A program made the position numbers and the translations under genes. From NCBI RefSeq assembly GCF_030815985.1, contig NZ_JAUSXM010000001.1:620001-684000 (forward strand): a DNA stretch of 64,000 nucleotides, given 5' to 3'. The notes under the pieces were generated by a model. It was not told the origin of the DNA. It ran no database searches and was given only the letters and a program-made list of their open reading frames with translations. The DNA comes from Paenibacillus sp. W2I17. GTDB taxonomy: Bacteria > Bacillota > Bacilli > Paenibacillales > Paenibacillaceae. Shown here piece after piece: positions 18,662 to 27,983 of the stretch (positions within the stretch are counted from its first letter, which is position 1; every line of letters starts with the position of its first letter).

Positions 18662-21103
18662 ATGCTGCTGAATCGGGAACAGAGCGGGAAACGCTGGCAC
18701 CTGCGGCCAGATGGGGCACCCAAAGTAACTGGCCAGCTTCAATATCTGACGGATATGACGCTACCTGACATGATTCATGGCAGAGTATTGCGAAGCGAAT
18801 ATCCTTATGCTCGTATATTGTCTATAGATACTTCGGAAGCTGAGGCGTTGGAAGGTGTCTATGCGGTTCTGACCTCCAAAGATGTGCCTGGTCTGAATCG
18901 TTTTGGCATAGCGACCCCGGATCAGCCTGTGTTCTGCGAGGATATTGTACGTTATGTCGGTGACGCCATTGCAGCGGTTGCTGCGGACTCCCCGGAACGT
19001 GCGTCACTTGCGCTGGATGCGATCCGGGTAGAGTATGAGGAACTCACACCTCTGAATAGTACAGACGCTGCCTTGGCTCCAGGCGCACCAGAGCTTCATG
19101 AGCATGGTCCAGGCAATGTGCTGCATCGCACGGAGATCAAACGTGGAGATGCTGAGCAAGCTTTCGCCACGTGTGATCATATCGTGACAGAGACGTATTA
19201 TACGCCTCGTCAGATGCATGCGTACATGGAGACAGAAGGTGGCCTGTTTGTCCCGGATGAAGAGGGGCGGCTGAATGTATACGCGGCAACGCAACATGGT
19301 TATAAAGACCGGATGCAGCTTGCGCGCATTATTGGCTGTCCTGAAGAAGATATTCGGGTGGTGTCTTCACCGATTGGTGGTTCATTTGGCGGAAAAGATG
19401 AACTTAACGTACAGCCTTATGGTGCACTACTGGCCTTGAGATGCGGACGTCCTGTGAAAATGCATAATTCACGCAAAGAATCCGTGCGTGCAGGGCTGAA
19501 ACGGCACCCAATGAAGATTGAAATGCAGACTGGCATGAGTCGAGAAGGCATAATCCAAGCGCACCGTGTCCGCATTACAGCAGATACAGGAGCGTACGCC
19601 ACACTTGGTGCACCCGTGCTGAACTTCTGTACCGAGCATTGCCTTGGACCATACGCCATTCCGAATGTGGATGTGGAAGGCGTATCTGTATACACGAATA
19701 ATGGGCTGTCAGGTGAGTTTCGCGGATTTGGCGGGAACCAGGCGATTTTTGCCATGGAAGGTCAGATGGATCGGCTTGCAGCAATCATGAACATGGACCC
19801 TTGGGAATTCCGCAGACGCAATATGAGGGAAAAGAATGATCCCGGGCCGCTAAATCAACGGATTCTGGTCACAGATGGACTGTCCCAAGTATGGGAGGCA
19901 TTGGATCGTTCCGAATTGTGGCAAAAACATCAAAGTCCCCCGGCAGATCCTTCTCTGCCGCCGTGGATCAAGCGCGGAGTCGGAGCAGCCATCGCCATGC
20001 ATGGTGCAGGGCTAGGTTATGGCATTCCAGATCCTGCAGGAGGCCGCCTGTCCCTGAACAACGAAGGCAAGATTGAGGTGGCGTTCAGCTACGAGGAATT
20101 TGGTCAGGGGCTCGTTGCAACGCTGGAAATTATGTTATGTGATCTATTCCAATGCAGTACATCGGATCTCAGTATCATCATTGGAGATACGGATCGTGTG
20201 CCACACAGCGGATCAAGCACAGCTTCACGTTCAACAACGATGGCATGGATGGCTCTTCAACGATTGCAGACTCCATTTCGTTCCCGTGTTCTCGCTGTCG
20301 CGTCTGAAATGTACGGCGTTCCGGCAGATGAACTGGTAACAGGACCTGGTGGTGTATGGCGCAAAGGCCAGCTTCCTGCCGGAAGTTCAGAAGCGGAAAC
20401 ACCAGAAAAGGCTGAAAGAATTGAAGTGGCTGAGATCGTTGCGGTTGGGAATGAAAGTACTCAAATTGCTGAAAATTATTTAGGTGCATCTCAATACTTG
20501 GCGAAAGATGAAGCCCCTTCAGGCTTAGTGATCTCGTATGCCGAACTCGCGACGCAGGGCGAAGCCGATGAATGGATTTTCGATACAAAGTTTGATTACC
20601 CAACTACGCCGGACAATGTGGTAGGCGGGCATTATTTGTATACGTATGCGGCGGTTGCAGCAGAGGTGGAAGTAAATACATTGACAGGGGCAACCAAGCT
20701 ACTTGATACACGCCATGTTGTTGCGGCAGGCCCAGTTATCAACCCTATGGGTTATATCGGACAGATTGAAGGCGGCAGTGTCATGGCGCTTGGATTCACG
20801 TTAACGGAGGATGCGGTCATGCAGGACAGCCGTTATGTAACCACGAACTTCGACACGTACCTGATCCCAACCATACAGGATATTCATACCAATCTGGAGG
20901 TTGAGGCTATTGAAGACTTACCAGAAGGTGATGCGTTTGGCCCTAGGGGGATCGGTGAGATTGGCTCCGTTGCGCTTGCGCCAGCCATAACAGCTGCAAT
21001 TCATCAGGCAACAGGCGTATGGGTTAACCGTCTTCCTGTACCGAGGGAACAACTGGTCAGACCTTTAAATGTACCTTTGCAGGAAGGAGTGAGCCCATCA
21101 TGA
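18662..21103 (+). CDS. pucD: xanthine dehydrogenase molybdopterin-binding subunit
   Basis: The 813-residue large catalytic subunit, which hydroxylates hypoxanthine and xanthine to urate at the molybdenum centre. It shows the aldehyde oxidase/xanthine dehydrogenase a/b hammerhead N-terminal domain (VTGQLQYLTDM, GDAIAAVAAD) and the Mo-binding part with GGSFGGKDE, GEFRGFGGNQ and FGPRGIGEIG near the end, where the catalytic glutamate region lies. It is slightly longer than many homologues (about 750-800). GGGGGAGAGGG precedes the ATG. The stop overlaps the pucE start (ATGA). Confidence 0.92.
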   Translation: MLLNREQSGKRWHLRPDGAPKVTGQLQYLTDMTLPDMIHGRVLRSEYPYARILSIDTSEAEALEGVYAVLTSKDVPGLNRFGIATPDQPVFCEDIVRYVGDAIAAVAADSPERASLALDAIRVEYEELTPLNSTDAALAPGAPELHEHGPGNVLHRTEIKRGDAEQAFATCDHIVTETYYTPRQMHAYMETEGGLFVPDEEGRLNVYAATQHGYKDRMQLARIIGCPEEDIRVVSSPIGGSFGGKDELNVQPYGALLALRCGRPVKMHNSRKESVRAGLKRHPMKIEMQTGMSREGIIQAHRVRITADTGAYATLGAPVLNFCTEHCLGPYAIPNVDVEGVSVYTNNGLSGEFRGFGGNQAIFAMEGQMDRLAAIMNMDPWEFRRRNMREKNDPGPLNQRILVTDGLSQVWEALDRSELWQKHQSPPADPSLPPWIKRGVGAAIAMHGAGLGYGIPDPAGGRLSLNNEGKIEVAFSYEEFGQGLVATLEIMLCDLFQCSTSDLSIIIGDTDRVPHSGSSTASRSTTMAWMALQRLQTPFRSRVLAVASEMYGVPADELVTGPGGVWRKGQLPAGSSEAETPEKAERIEVAEIVAVGNESTQIAENYLGASQYLAKDEAPSGLVISYAELATQGEADEWIFDTKFDYPTTPDNVVGGHYLYTYAAVAAEVEVNTLTGATKLLDTRHVVAAGPVINPMGYIGQIEGGSVMALGFTLTEDAVMQDSRYVTTNFDTYLIPTIQDIHTNLEVEAIEDLPEGDAFGPRGIGEIGSVALAPAITAAIHQATGVWVNRLPVPREQLVRPLNVPLQEGVSPS

Positions 21104-21618
21104 GTAAGCCACTTGAGAATCACTGGACAGCCGTTGTGAATGGCGAACAGAAACATCTGGAGATCGCGCAAACGACCCGACTTGTCGATGTGCTTCGGAC
21201 TCATTTGCACCTAACGGGTACCAAAGTATCCTGCGAAGTTGGTCGCTGCGGTGCATGTATGGTTCTGATGGATGGAGAGCCCGTGAACTCCTGTCTTGTC
21301 ATGGCTTATCAATGTGCAGGCAGTGACATTACGACCATTGAAGGCCTGCACGGCGAGGAGAAAGGCACTCTGCATCCGATCCAACAAGCTTTTGTGGAGG
21401 AAGGTGGCTTCCAGTGCGGCTACTGTACTCCGGGCATGGTGATCTCAACCAAGGCATTACTGGATGCACATCCTGAGCCTTCTCATGAACAGATTGAAAC
21501 GGGATTGTGCGGGAATCTGTGTCGTTGTACCGGTTACGGTGGCATTATTCGGGCGGTACGCAAGGCAGGGGAACGTTGTGCGATAAGGGAAACGTCTGCC
21601 GAGGAAACCGTTAGTTGA
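21100..21618 (+). CDS. pucE: xanthine dehydrogenase 2Fe-2S subunit
   Basis: A 172-residue electron-transfer subunit with two 2Fe-2S clusters. The plant-ferredoxin-type cluster has CEVGRCGACMVLMDGEPVNSC. The second, helical cluster has QCGYCTPGMV and CGNLCRCTGYGGI. It overlaps pucD by four bases (ATGA) and ends the operon before a terminator. All eight cysteines expected for the family are present. Confidence 0.95.
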   Translation: MSKPLENHWTAVVNGEQKHLEIAQTTRLVDVLRTHLHLTGTKVSCEVGRCGACMVLMDGEPVNSCLVMAYQCAGSDITTIEGLHGEEKGTLHPIQQAFVEEGGFQCGYCTPGMVISTKALLDAHPEPSHEQIETGLCGNLCRCTGYGGIIRAVRKAGERCAIRETSAEETVS

Positions 21619-21671
21619 ACCGGGACAGGACGTAGACATAAAAACAAGGAGAATTGAAGAAACGTACTTTG

Positions 21672-21707
21672 AAAAAGCATCCGATACAGGAATGCTTTTT
21701 TTGTTTT
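21672..21707 (+). terminator. intrinsic terminator after pucE
   Basis: The stem AAAAAGCAT/ATGCTTTTT is followed by TTTG and more T residues. Confidence 0.8.
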
Positions 21708-21875
21708 TTAGGTTTTCTGCCAAGTACAGTCATCTAATGGGAGATGAAGTTCAAGGCCTGAATCTGGTCAGATAATGAACCGTTTTCGATTGGCTTCAAT
21801 ATTGGTGAGACGATGGAGTAATGTTGTTCAAAGTACTGGTACAAAAGAATTTCAAACATTCTCATTCACCATATA

Positions 21876-21904
21876 TTTACAAATATTGGTGTGCGTGCTA
21901 TGGT
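21876..21904 (+). promoter_or_regulatory. candidate promoter of the mannanase gene
   Basis: TTTACA, a 17-base spacer and TATGGT, about 70 bases upstream of the coding start. The rest of the 350-base gap before the gene shows no further gene. Confidence 0.45.
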
Positions 21905-21909
21905 TAAAA

Positions 21910-21923
21910 TGAAAGCGCCATCA
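21910..21923. promoter_or_regulatory. candidate CcpA site (cre) before the mannanase
   Basis: TGAAAGCGCCATCA matches the cre consensus TGWAANCGNTNWCA at all but one position. It sits just downstream of the -10 element, where CcpA would block initiation. Carbon repression is expected for a polysaccharide hydrolase. Confidence 0.55.
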
Positions 21924-21972
21924 TGAATGGGTTCATTGACATTTCATTATCATATTTCACTTGGGAAGGAAG

Positions 21973-24561
21973 ATGGAATTGATGAAAAATTTGCTCAAAA
22001 AAGCAACCGCAATGATGCTGGCATTGGTCCTACTGCTTGGATTAATGACAGCGCCCGTTCATGCAGACACACCATTGTTCACCATCGAAAGCGAAGATGC
22101 GCAGCTCACCCCGGATCTTCAAGTGGTTACTTCAATCTATGGGCAACCCAAGCCCGGATTCTCAGGGGCCGGATTTGTCTGGATGCAGAACTCTGGCACA
22201 TTAACCTTCACAGTGACTGTCCCGGAAACCGGCATGTACGCGATCTCCACACGATATATGCAGGAGCTCAGTGCAGATGGCAGGTCACAAAATTTAATCG
22301 TGAATGGTGTTACGAAAGGGGCGTATATGCTGCCTTACACGACAACATGGTCAGACTTCGATTTTGGCTTTCACAAGTTGAATCAGGGTGCCAATACGAT
22401 TGAGCTGAAGGCTGGATGGGGCTTCGCTTATTTTGACACTTTCACAGTGGATCATGCTGATCTGGATCCCCTGAATGTGCAGCCAGTTCTCACTGATCCT
22501 GAAGCTACACCGGAAACTCAAATTTTGATGAATTATTTAACGGAGGTATACGGAAACAACATTATTTCTGGTCAGCAAGAGATCTACGGAGGAGGGAATG
22601 ACGGAGATTCGGAGCTTGAATTCGAATGGATTCATGATCTTACCGGAAAGTATCCGGCTATCCGCGGATTTGATTTGATGAACTATAATCCGTTGTATGG
22701 TTGGGAGGACGGTACAACCGATCGCATGATTGATTGGGTGAATAACCGTGAAGGTATTGCAACAGCTTCCTGGCATATCAATGTACCTCGTAATTTCAAT
22801 ACGTATGAGCTTGGGGACTTTGTGGATTGGAAAGAGGCGACCTACAAGCCAACAGAAACGAATTTTAATACAGCAAATGCGGTAATTCCCGGTACGAAAG
22901 AGTATCAATACGTGATGATGACCATCGAGGATCTGGCAGAACAATTGCTGATTTTGCAAGATAATGATGTGCCAGTGCTTTTCCGTCCGTATCATGAAGC
23001 AGAAGGCAACGGCGGGCTGAACGGGGAAGGTGCATGGTTCTGGTGGGCTTCGGCAGGCGCAGAAGTGTACAAAGAGCTATGGGATCTGCTGTATACCGAA
23101 CTGACCGAGACGTATGGCTTGCACAATCTGATCTGGACCTACAACAGCTACGTATACAGTACTTCTCCTGCCTGGTATCCGGGTGATGATCAGGTAGATC
23201 TTGTCGGATATGATAAATACAATACAATCTACAACCGTTATGACGGTTTGTCAGGCGTACCGAATGAGGATGCAATTACCTCGATTTTCTATAAGCTTGT
23301 TGAGTTGACGAACGGTACGAAAATGGTAGCCATGACGGAGAACGACACGATTCCAAGCGTGAAAAATCTGACAGAGGAGAAATCAGGATGGCTGTACTTC
23401 TGTCCTTGGTATGGCGAGCATCTGATGAGTTCTGCTTTTAATTATCCGGCAACATTGAAAACGCTTTATCAAAGTGATTATGTCATTACGTTGGATGAGC
23501 TGCCGAATCTAAAAGTTAACAATCCTAACCCCAGTGCATCCATCACACCTGTAAACGTTGAATTTGACAAATACACACCCAATCAAAGCGACAAAGCCGT
23601 AACCGTTAATGCGAATGGCAATACGTTGACTGCTCTCCGGGCAGGCAATAATGCATTGACCGCAACGACGGACTATACTTTGAACGGAAGCACATTGCTG
23701 CTGAAAAAGGCATATCTGGCGACACTGCCAGTTGGCGAGCATTCGATTGTTCTGGATTTTAATCAAGGCCAGGACCCTGTGTTAAAAGTCAAAATTGTGG
23801 ATTCAACACCGGGTACGAATGCTGTGATTTCTCCTGTGAATGCAACATTTGATAAAGCGACGAATCCCGCGCAGGATATTAACGTATCTCTCACCCTAAA
23901 TGGCCGTCAGCTTACAAGCATCACGAAGGGGAATGCTACGCTTGTACCAGGTCAGAATTATACAGCGTCCAGCTCTGCTGTTGTACTGAACCAATCCTAC
24001 CTTTCTACACTGCCGCTGGGCGAGAACGTATTAACCTTTCACTTTAATGGAGGCAATAACGCTGTACTTACATTGAATGTAGTAGACAGCACGGTTACTG
24101 TACCTGCCGGGGATTTGACGATCCAAGCGTTTAACGGCAATACGAGTGCATCGACCAACGGCGTCTCACCCAAGTTCAAATTGGTCAACTCAGGCAATTC
24201 GGCTATTCCGTTAAGTGATGTAAAACTCCGGTATTACTATACAATTGACGGGGAGGAAGCTCAGAGTTTCTGGTCCGACTGGGCCAGTATGGGTAGTGCG
24301 AATGTAACGAGTCAATTCGTTAAACTTGCGACTCCAGTAGCCGGAGCCGATCATTATCTGGAAGTGGGCTTTACAAGTGCTGCGGGGACGCTGAATGCAG
24401 GCCAGAGTGCAGAGGTTCAAGCTCGTTTTTCCAAAAACAATTGGTCGAATTACACCCAGACTAACGATTACTCGTTTAAGGCATCTGGCAGTCAGTTCGC
24501 AAACCATGATAAGGTCACCGGGTATGTGAACGGTCAGCTGATATGGGGAATTGAGCCGTAA
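21973..24561 (+). CDS. secreted multidomain beta-mannanase (GH26 with X2 and CBM3 modules)
   Basis: A secreted enzyme of about 862 residues that cleaves beta-1,4-mannan. In order: a Sec signal peptide (hydrophobic stretch ending APVHA); a beta-sandwich carbohydrate-binding-like region (about 30-165); GH26 catalytic domain (about 175-500) with SGQQEIYGG, FRPYHEAEGNGG (acid/base Glu) and MVAMTENDTIPS (nucleophile Glu); two tandem X2-like modules, each with a P-V-N-x-x-F-D-K start and LP(V/L)GE; and a C-terminal CBM3 (from about residue 715), which should bind cellulose. The start is uncertain: ATG 21973 is close to its AAGGA site and ATG 21982 is rather far; both leave an intact signal peptide. 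Monocistronic, with its own promoter, cre and terminator. Confidence 0.88.
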   Translation: MELMKNLLKKATAMMLALVLLLGLMTAPVHADTPLFTIESEDAQLTPDLQVVTSIYGQPKPGFSGAGFVWMQNSGTLTFTVTVPETGMYAISTRYMQELSADGRSQNLIVNGVTKGAYMLPYTTTWSDFDFGFHKLNQGANTIELKAGWGFAYFDTFTVDHADLDPLNVQPVLTDPEATPETQILMNYLTEVYGNNIISGQQEIYGGGNDGDSELEFEWIHDLTGKYPAIRGFDLMNYNPLYGWEDGTTDRMIDWVNNREGIATASWHINVPRNFNTYELGDFVDWKEATYKPTETNFNTANAVIPGTKEYQYVMMTIEDLAEQLLILQDNDVPVLFRPYHEAEGNGGLNGEGAWFWWASAGAEVYKELWDLLYTELTETYGLHNLIWTYNSYVYSTSPAWYPGDDQVDLVGYDKYNTIYNRYDGLSGVPNEDAITSIFYKLVELTNGTKMVAMTENDTIPSVKNLTEEKSGWLYFCPWYGEHLMSSAFNYPATLKTLYQSDYVITLDELPNLKVNNPNPSASITPVNVEFDKYTPNQSDKAVTVNANGNTLTALRAGNNALTATTDYTLNGSTLLLKKAYLATLPVGEHSIVLDFNQGQDPVLKVKIVDSTPGTNAVISPVNATFDKATNPAQDINVSLTLNGRQLTSITKGNATLVPGQNYTASSSAVVLNQSYLSTLPLGENVLTFHFNGGNNAVLTLNVVDSTVTVPAGDLTIQAFNGNTSASTNGVSPKFKLVNSGNSAIPLSDVKLRYYYTIDGEEAQSFWSDWASMGSANVTSQFVKLATPVAGADHYLEVGFTSAAGTLNAGQSAEVQARFSKNNWSNYTQTNDYSFKASGSQFANHDKVTGYVNGQLIWGIEP

Positions 24562-24583
24562 AGGTTAGAAAGAACGTTTAGTG

Positions 24584-24620
24584 AGCTGGATCAGGGTTGA
24601 AACCTCTGATCCAGCTTTTT
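24584..24620 (+). terminator. intrinsic terminator after the mannanase
   Basis: An 11-bp stem AGCTGGATCAG/CTGATCCAGCT with a loop containing GGTTGAAACCT, followed by TTTTATT. Confidence 0.88.
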
Positions 24621-24643
24621 ATTGTGTAGACGGTGTACACTCG

Positions 24644-25288
24644 TTAGATCGAATGTTCTTTCTCATGCTCAGTGCTCGACGATGTATCCATGTCTGTTAA
24701 TATGCGATCTATTATCTTTTTCGTATGGCCCATAATGAACTGAAGAAGTAGACCCGCAAAACATACGGTTAGCAACGTTCCAATCCAGATCGGCCCACTG
24801 AGCTGAAACGCCAGAATCAAAAATACAAGGTAAATGAATGTTCTCGACATAAATAAAGGAGTTCGAGTGACTTCATGCAGGATTAATGTTAAGCGGTCAA
24901 TCGGAATGGGTGCGAAATTAGTCTGTAAATAGATTGCTGTGCCGATACTGATGATTACTAAACCAATGACAAAAGTCATTAATTTGGTGTACCAAACTTC
25001 GGGCGTAATCAAGGAATCAGATACATAAAGCCAGATATCAATCCCGATACCTGTAATGAATGCGGTGATGAGCCCCAGAAGTTCGGGTTTTTGCTGCTTC
25101 AACAGCGAATTGAATCCGATTAATAGGAAAGCAATGATGACTTCCCAGCTTCCTACACTTAGGCCTACATTTTGGGACAATCCTACCAGCAGTGCGTCAA
25201 ACGGTGAAGTACCCAGTTCAGATTGAATGGTAAAGGAAATACCAAGCGTTAAGATTAGAATTCCTGCGACAAAAAGTACATATTTCAA
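24644..25288 (-). CDS. YczE/YitT-like integral membrane protein
   Basis: A polytopic membrane protein of about 214 residues with roughly five hydrophobic segments. The N-terminal membrane segment is followed by QSELGTSPFDALLVGLS, typical of YczE/YyaS-type proteins. The C-terminus is charged (TEHEKEH). B. subtilis YczE affects secondary metabolite production, but no transport substrate is established for the family, so no function is assigned. The TTG at 25288 is preferred over the TTG at 25297 because GAAGAGG abuts the latter and is 9 bases from the former. Transcribed divergently from paiA across a region with inverted repeats. Confidence 0.7.
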   Translation of the reverse strand: MKYVLFVAGILILTLGISFTIQSELGTSPFDALLVGLSQNVGLSVGSWEVIIAFLLIGFNSLLKQQKPELLGLITAFITGIGIDIWLYVSDSLITPEVWYTKLMTFVIGLVIISIGTAIYLQTNFAPIPIDRLTLILHEVTRTPLFMSRTFIYLVFLILAFQLSGPIWIGTLLTVCFAGLLLQFIMGHTKKIIDRILTDMDTSSSTEHEKEHSI

Positions 25289-25314
25289 TTCATTCAACCT
25301 CTTCTTTTATATTA

Positions 25315-25377
25315 TGTTGCAAATACAACAAAATTGAGTTAGATTCAATGTAATACTTTTTTATTGCATTTGCAACA
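25315..25377. promoter_or_regulatory. paired inverted repeats in the yczE-like/paiA divergent promoter region
   Basis: TGTTGCAAAT (25315-25324) and ATTTGCAACA (25368-25377) are perfect reverse complements. Extended, they read TGTTGCAAATACAACAAAA and, on the other strand, TGTTGCAAATGCAATAAAA (17 of 19 identical). This looks like two oppositely oriented binding sites for one regulator of the divergent genes. The regulator is not in the window. Confidence 0.55.
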
Positions 25378-25410
25378 AATGATTAACTTGATGAAGGAAT
25401 GTGATTATAG

Positions 25411-25929
<519 letters not shown>

Positions 25930-25946
25930 CTGGATCATCGAGGGAA

Positions 25947-25997
25947 AAGCTTGGGAGAAAAATGCTATTGAGCAGAATTCTTTCGGGCTTTTTTTAT
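25947..25997 (+). terminator. intrinsic terminator after paiA
   Basis: AAGCTTGGGAGA pairs with TCTTTCGGGCTT over 12 positions including several G-T pairs, followed by TTTTTT. Confidence 0.65.
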
Positions 25998-26515
25998 GTT
26001 TCGCCAGAACCGTTGAATCATAAAATGAAGAAATTGAAGAAGAATAATACATAATAAATATTATGTAAACTTATTATTTTCGATGACCTTCATAAGCTGT
26101 ATCTATGGCTTTAGCAAAAGTTAAAGGCCTGATTAATACATAACTGGTAGTAATATTTTGCTCAATAATCGTGAAGGTAATAGGCTGATCTTAAGGATCA
26201 TCATTACAATTTATTAGTTTATTTCTACGTTTGGACAGTCAGCCGAAAATCGTTTTCGTTCGTAGTTTGTTAGATAGCGTTACGTTCTTAATAATCAGTA
26301 TATAAGTTGTATATACCTCATGTTAAAAGAACTTTTGCGCATAAAACAGACGTGTTAATTCACCATGTTGAACTATTTAGTTTTTTGAGCGGAAAATGGA
26401 AAATAAAATTAATATTCCAAGTGAGAAATCAGGAGGATTGGACTCTTAAAACCAGCCGAAAAAAGGAGCGAAATCGATCAATATATTAATTGGATAAATA
26501 AGGTATAAATCGTTA
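25998..26515. other. long AT-rich intergenic region before glpX
   Basis: About 520 bases without a credible gene. Visible features are a small hairpin (CGAAAA-TCG-TTTTCG at 26244-26258) enclosed by CTACG/CGTAG, and an isolated AGGAGG followed by TTG GAC TCT TAA, too short to be meaningful. Reading frames here have poor codon composition. It may hold a promoter and leader for glpX; I see no recognisable RNA family. Confidence 0.5.
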
Positions 26516-26540
26516 AAAAGGCGCTGCTACGCCTTTTATA
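26516..26540 (+). terminator. terminator-like hairpin in the glpX leader
   Basis: AAAAGGCG-CTGCTA-CGCCTTTT forms an 8-bp perfect stem ending in T residues, about 85 bases before the glpX start. With no gene upstream since the paiA terminator, it may be an attenuator or end a small untranslated transcript. Confidence 0.5.
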
Positions 26541-26621
26541 GATCAATTTCATATGGATTTGCGATGGATTTAGTACCGCTTTCACGTTATGCTTTTGGAA
26601 ATTGGAAAGGAAGTGGGAAAA

Positions 26622-27704
26622 ATGGAACGCGAACTGGCGTTGGAAATTGTCAGAGTAACAGAATTGGCTGCGTTAGCTTCAGCACCCTGGATGGGACGAG
26701 GCGACAAGAACAGTGCAGATGAAGCGGCTACTTTGGCCATGCGCGCCATGTTCGATTCCGTGTCCATTCGCGGCACGGTGGTAATCGGTGAAGGAGAAAT
26801 GGATGAAGCACCCATGTTGTACATCGGCGAGGAAGTGGGCAACGCTGAGGGCCCTGAGGTTGACGTGGCTGTAGACCCGCTCGAAGGTACAGAAATCGTG
26901 GCCAAAGGACTGAACAACGCTCTATCGGTTATTGCAGTGGCCGGAAAAGGTAACCTGCTCCACGCACCGGACATGTATATGGAGAAACTGGCGGTAGGTC
27001 CTGCGCTTGTAGGCAAGGTCAGCATTGAAGACCCGGTAGAAGTCACATTGGAGAAAGCCGCTGCCGCATTGAACAAAAACATCTCGGACCTCACTGTGAT
27101 GATTCTGGATCGTGTGCGGCACGAGAGTACAATCAAGACGCTGCGCAAGGTCGGTGTGCGGATCAAGTTCCTCAGTGACGGTGATGTTGCTGGGGCGATG
27201 GCACCAGCCTTCCCGGAGGCGGGCATTGATCTGTATGTCGGATCTGGAGGAGCGCCAGAAGGTGTGCTGGCTGCCGCAGCGCTATCTTGCCTTGGGGGTG
27301 AGATTCAAGGTCGTCTGATGCCTGCCAACGCAGACGAATTCCAGCGCTGTTTGCAGATGGGAATTGATAATCCTTACAAAGTGTTAACGATGCAGGATAT
27401 GATCGGCACGGAGGATGTTATTTTTGCCGCAACAGGTGTGACGCCAGGTGAGATCTTGGGAGGGGTACGGTATCTTGCGGATGATCGCGCCGAGACGGAT
27501 TCGATTGTTATGCGTGCCAAAACCAAAACAATTCGGTTTATTCGTTCCCAACACTTCCTGCCGAACAAAGAAGTGCTGCACAAAGTAAGACAGCTCCAAT
27601 CCACGCCAGAACCCTCGGATCGCATTCCGAGTCATGCGAAAACAATGGAGCAGGCTGAGTTTAGTCAATCCTCCGTTGATCTTGGCGTTACAACGACGTT
27701 GTGA
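26622..27704 (+). CDS. glpX: class II fructose-1,6-bisphosphatase
   Basis: A gluconeogenic phosphatase of the GlpX family, 360 residues. It has GDKNSADEAA, GEGEMDEAPMLYIGEEVG (metal and substrate site), VDPLEGTE and GSGGAPEGVLAAAAL. Lithium-sensitive metal-dependent catalysis is known for the family. The protein is about 30 residues longer than E. coli GlpX, owing to a polar C-terminal tail after position 325. ATG 26622 follows AAAGGAAG; an upstream in-frame start lacks a ribosome site. Monocistronic, with an unusually long upstream region. Confidence 0.93.
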   Translation: MERELALEIVRVTELAALASAPWMGRGDKNSADEAATLAMRAMFDSVSIRGTVVIGEGEMDEAPMLYIGEEVGNAEGPEVDVAVDPLEGTEIVAKGLNNALSVIAVAGKGNLLHAPDMYMEKLAVGPALVGKVSIEDPVEVTLEKAAAALNKNISDLTVMILDRVRHESTIKTLRKVGVRIKFLSDGDVAGAMAPAFPEAGIDLYVGSGGAPEGVLAAAALSCLGGEIQGRLMPANADEFQRCLQMGIDNPYKVLTMQDMIGTEDVIFAATGVTPGEILGGVRYLADDRAETDSIVMRAKTKTIRFIRSQHFLPNKEVLHKVRQLQSTPEPSDRIPSHAKTMEQAEFSQSSVDLGVTTTL

Positions 27705-27827
27705 GCTGCACTTCCCATAATTGAACAAATAGGATCAACTGAAATCGTTGTATTGAGTTTGATAAGTAACTTAAACCCTTAAGGTTACAGGGCATGGAGT
27801 TAAAGAAAGTACCATCTCTGGCAAGAT

Positions 27828-27869
27828 AATAATGAGGGCCTGGTTTAACCCAAACCCTCATTATTTTTT
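27828..27869 (+). terminator. intrinsic terminator after glpX
   Basis: An 11-bp stem AATAATGAGGG/CCCTCATTATT followed by TTTTG. Confidence 0.85.
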
Positions 27870-27881
27870 GTGTTAAAAGCA

Positions 27882-27924
27882 TTGACAACGGTTACATGGC
27901 ATGAGAAAATGTACGCGCGTACAT
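27882..27924 (+). promoter_or_regulatory. promoter with cre-like and palindromic operator for the lacI-thuA operon
   Basis: TTGACA (27882-27887), 17 bases, then GAAAAT as -10. Over the -35, TGACAACGGTTACA (27883-27896) fits the cre consensus with one mismatch. ATGTACGCGCGTACAT (27909-27924) is a perfect 16-bp palindrome with the central CG typical of LacI-family operators, overlapping the -10 and start region. This suggests self-repression by the downstream LacI-type protein plus carbon repression. Confidence 0.62.
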
Positions 27925-27983
27925 AAATATCGATTTTTAATTATTATATCATTTATAGGTGAGCTAGAAGGGGGGGAATATTC

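Noticed and set aside
26307..26489. 60-codon open frame in the glpX leader region
   Set aside because: TTG start without ribosome site, basic and low-complexity product, AT-rich surroundings.
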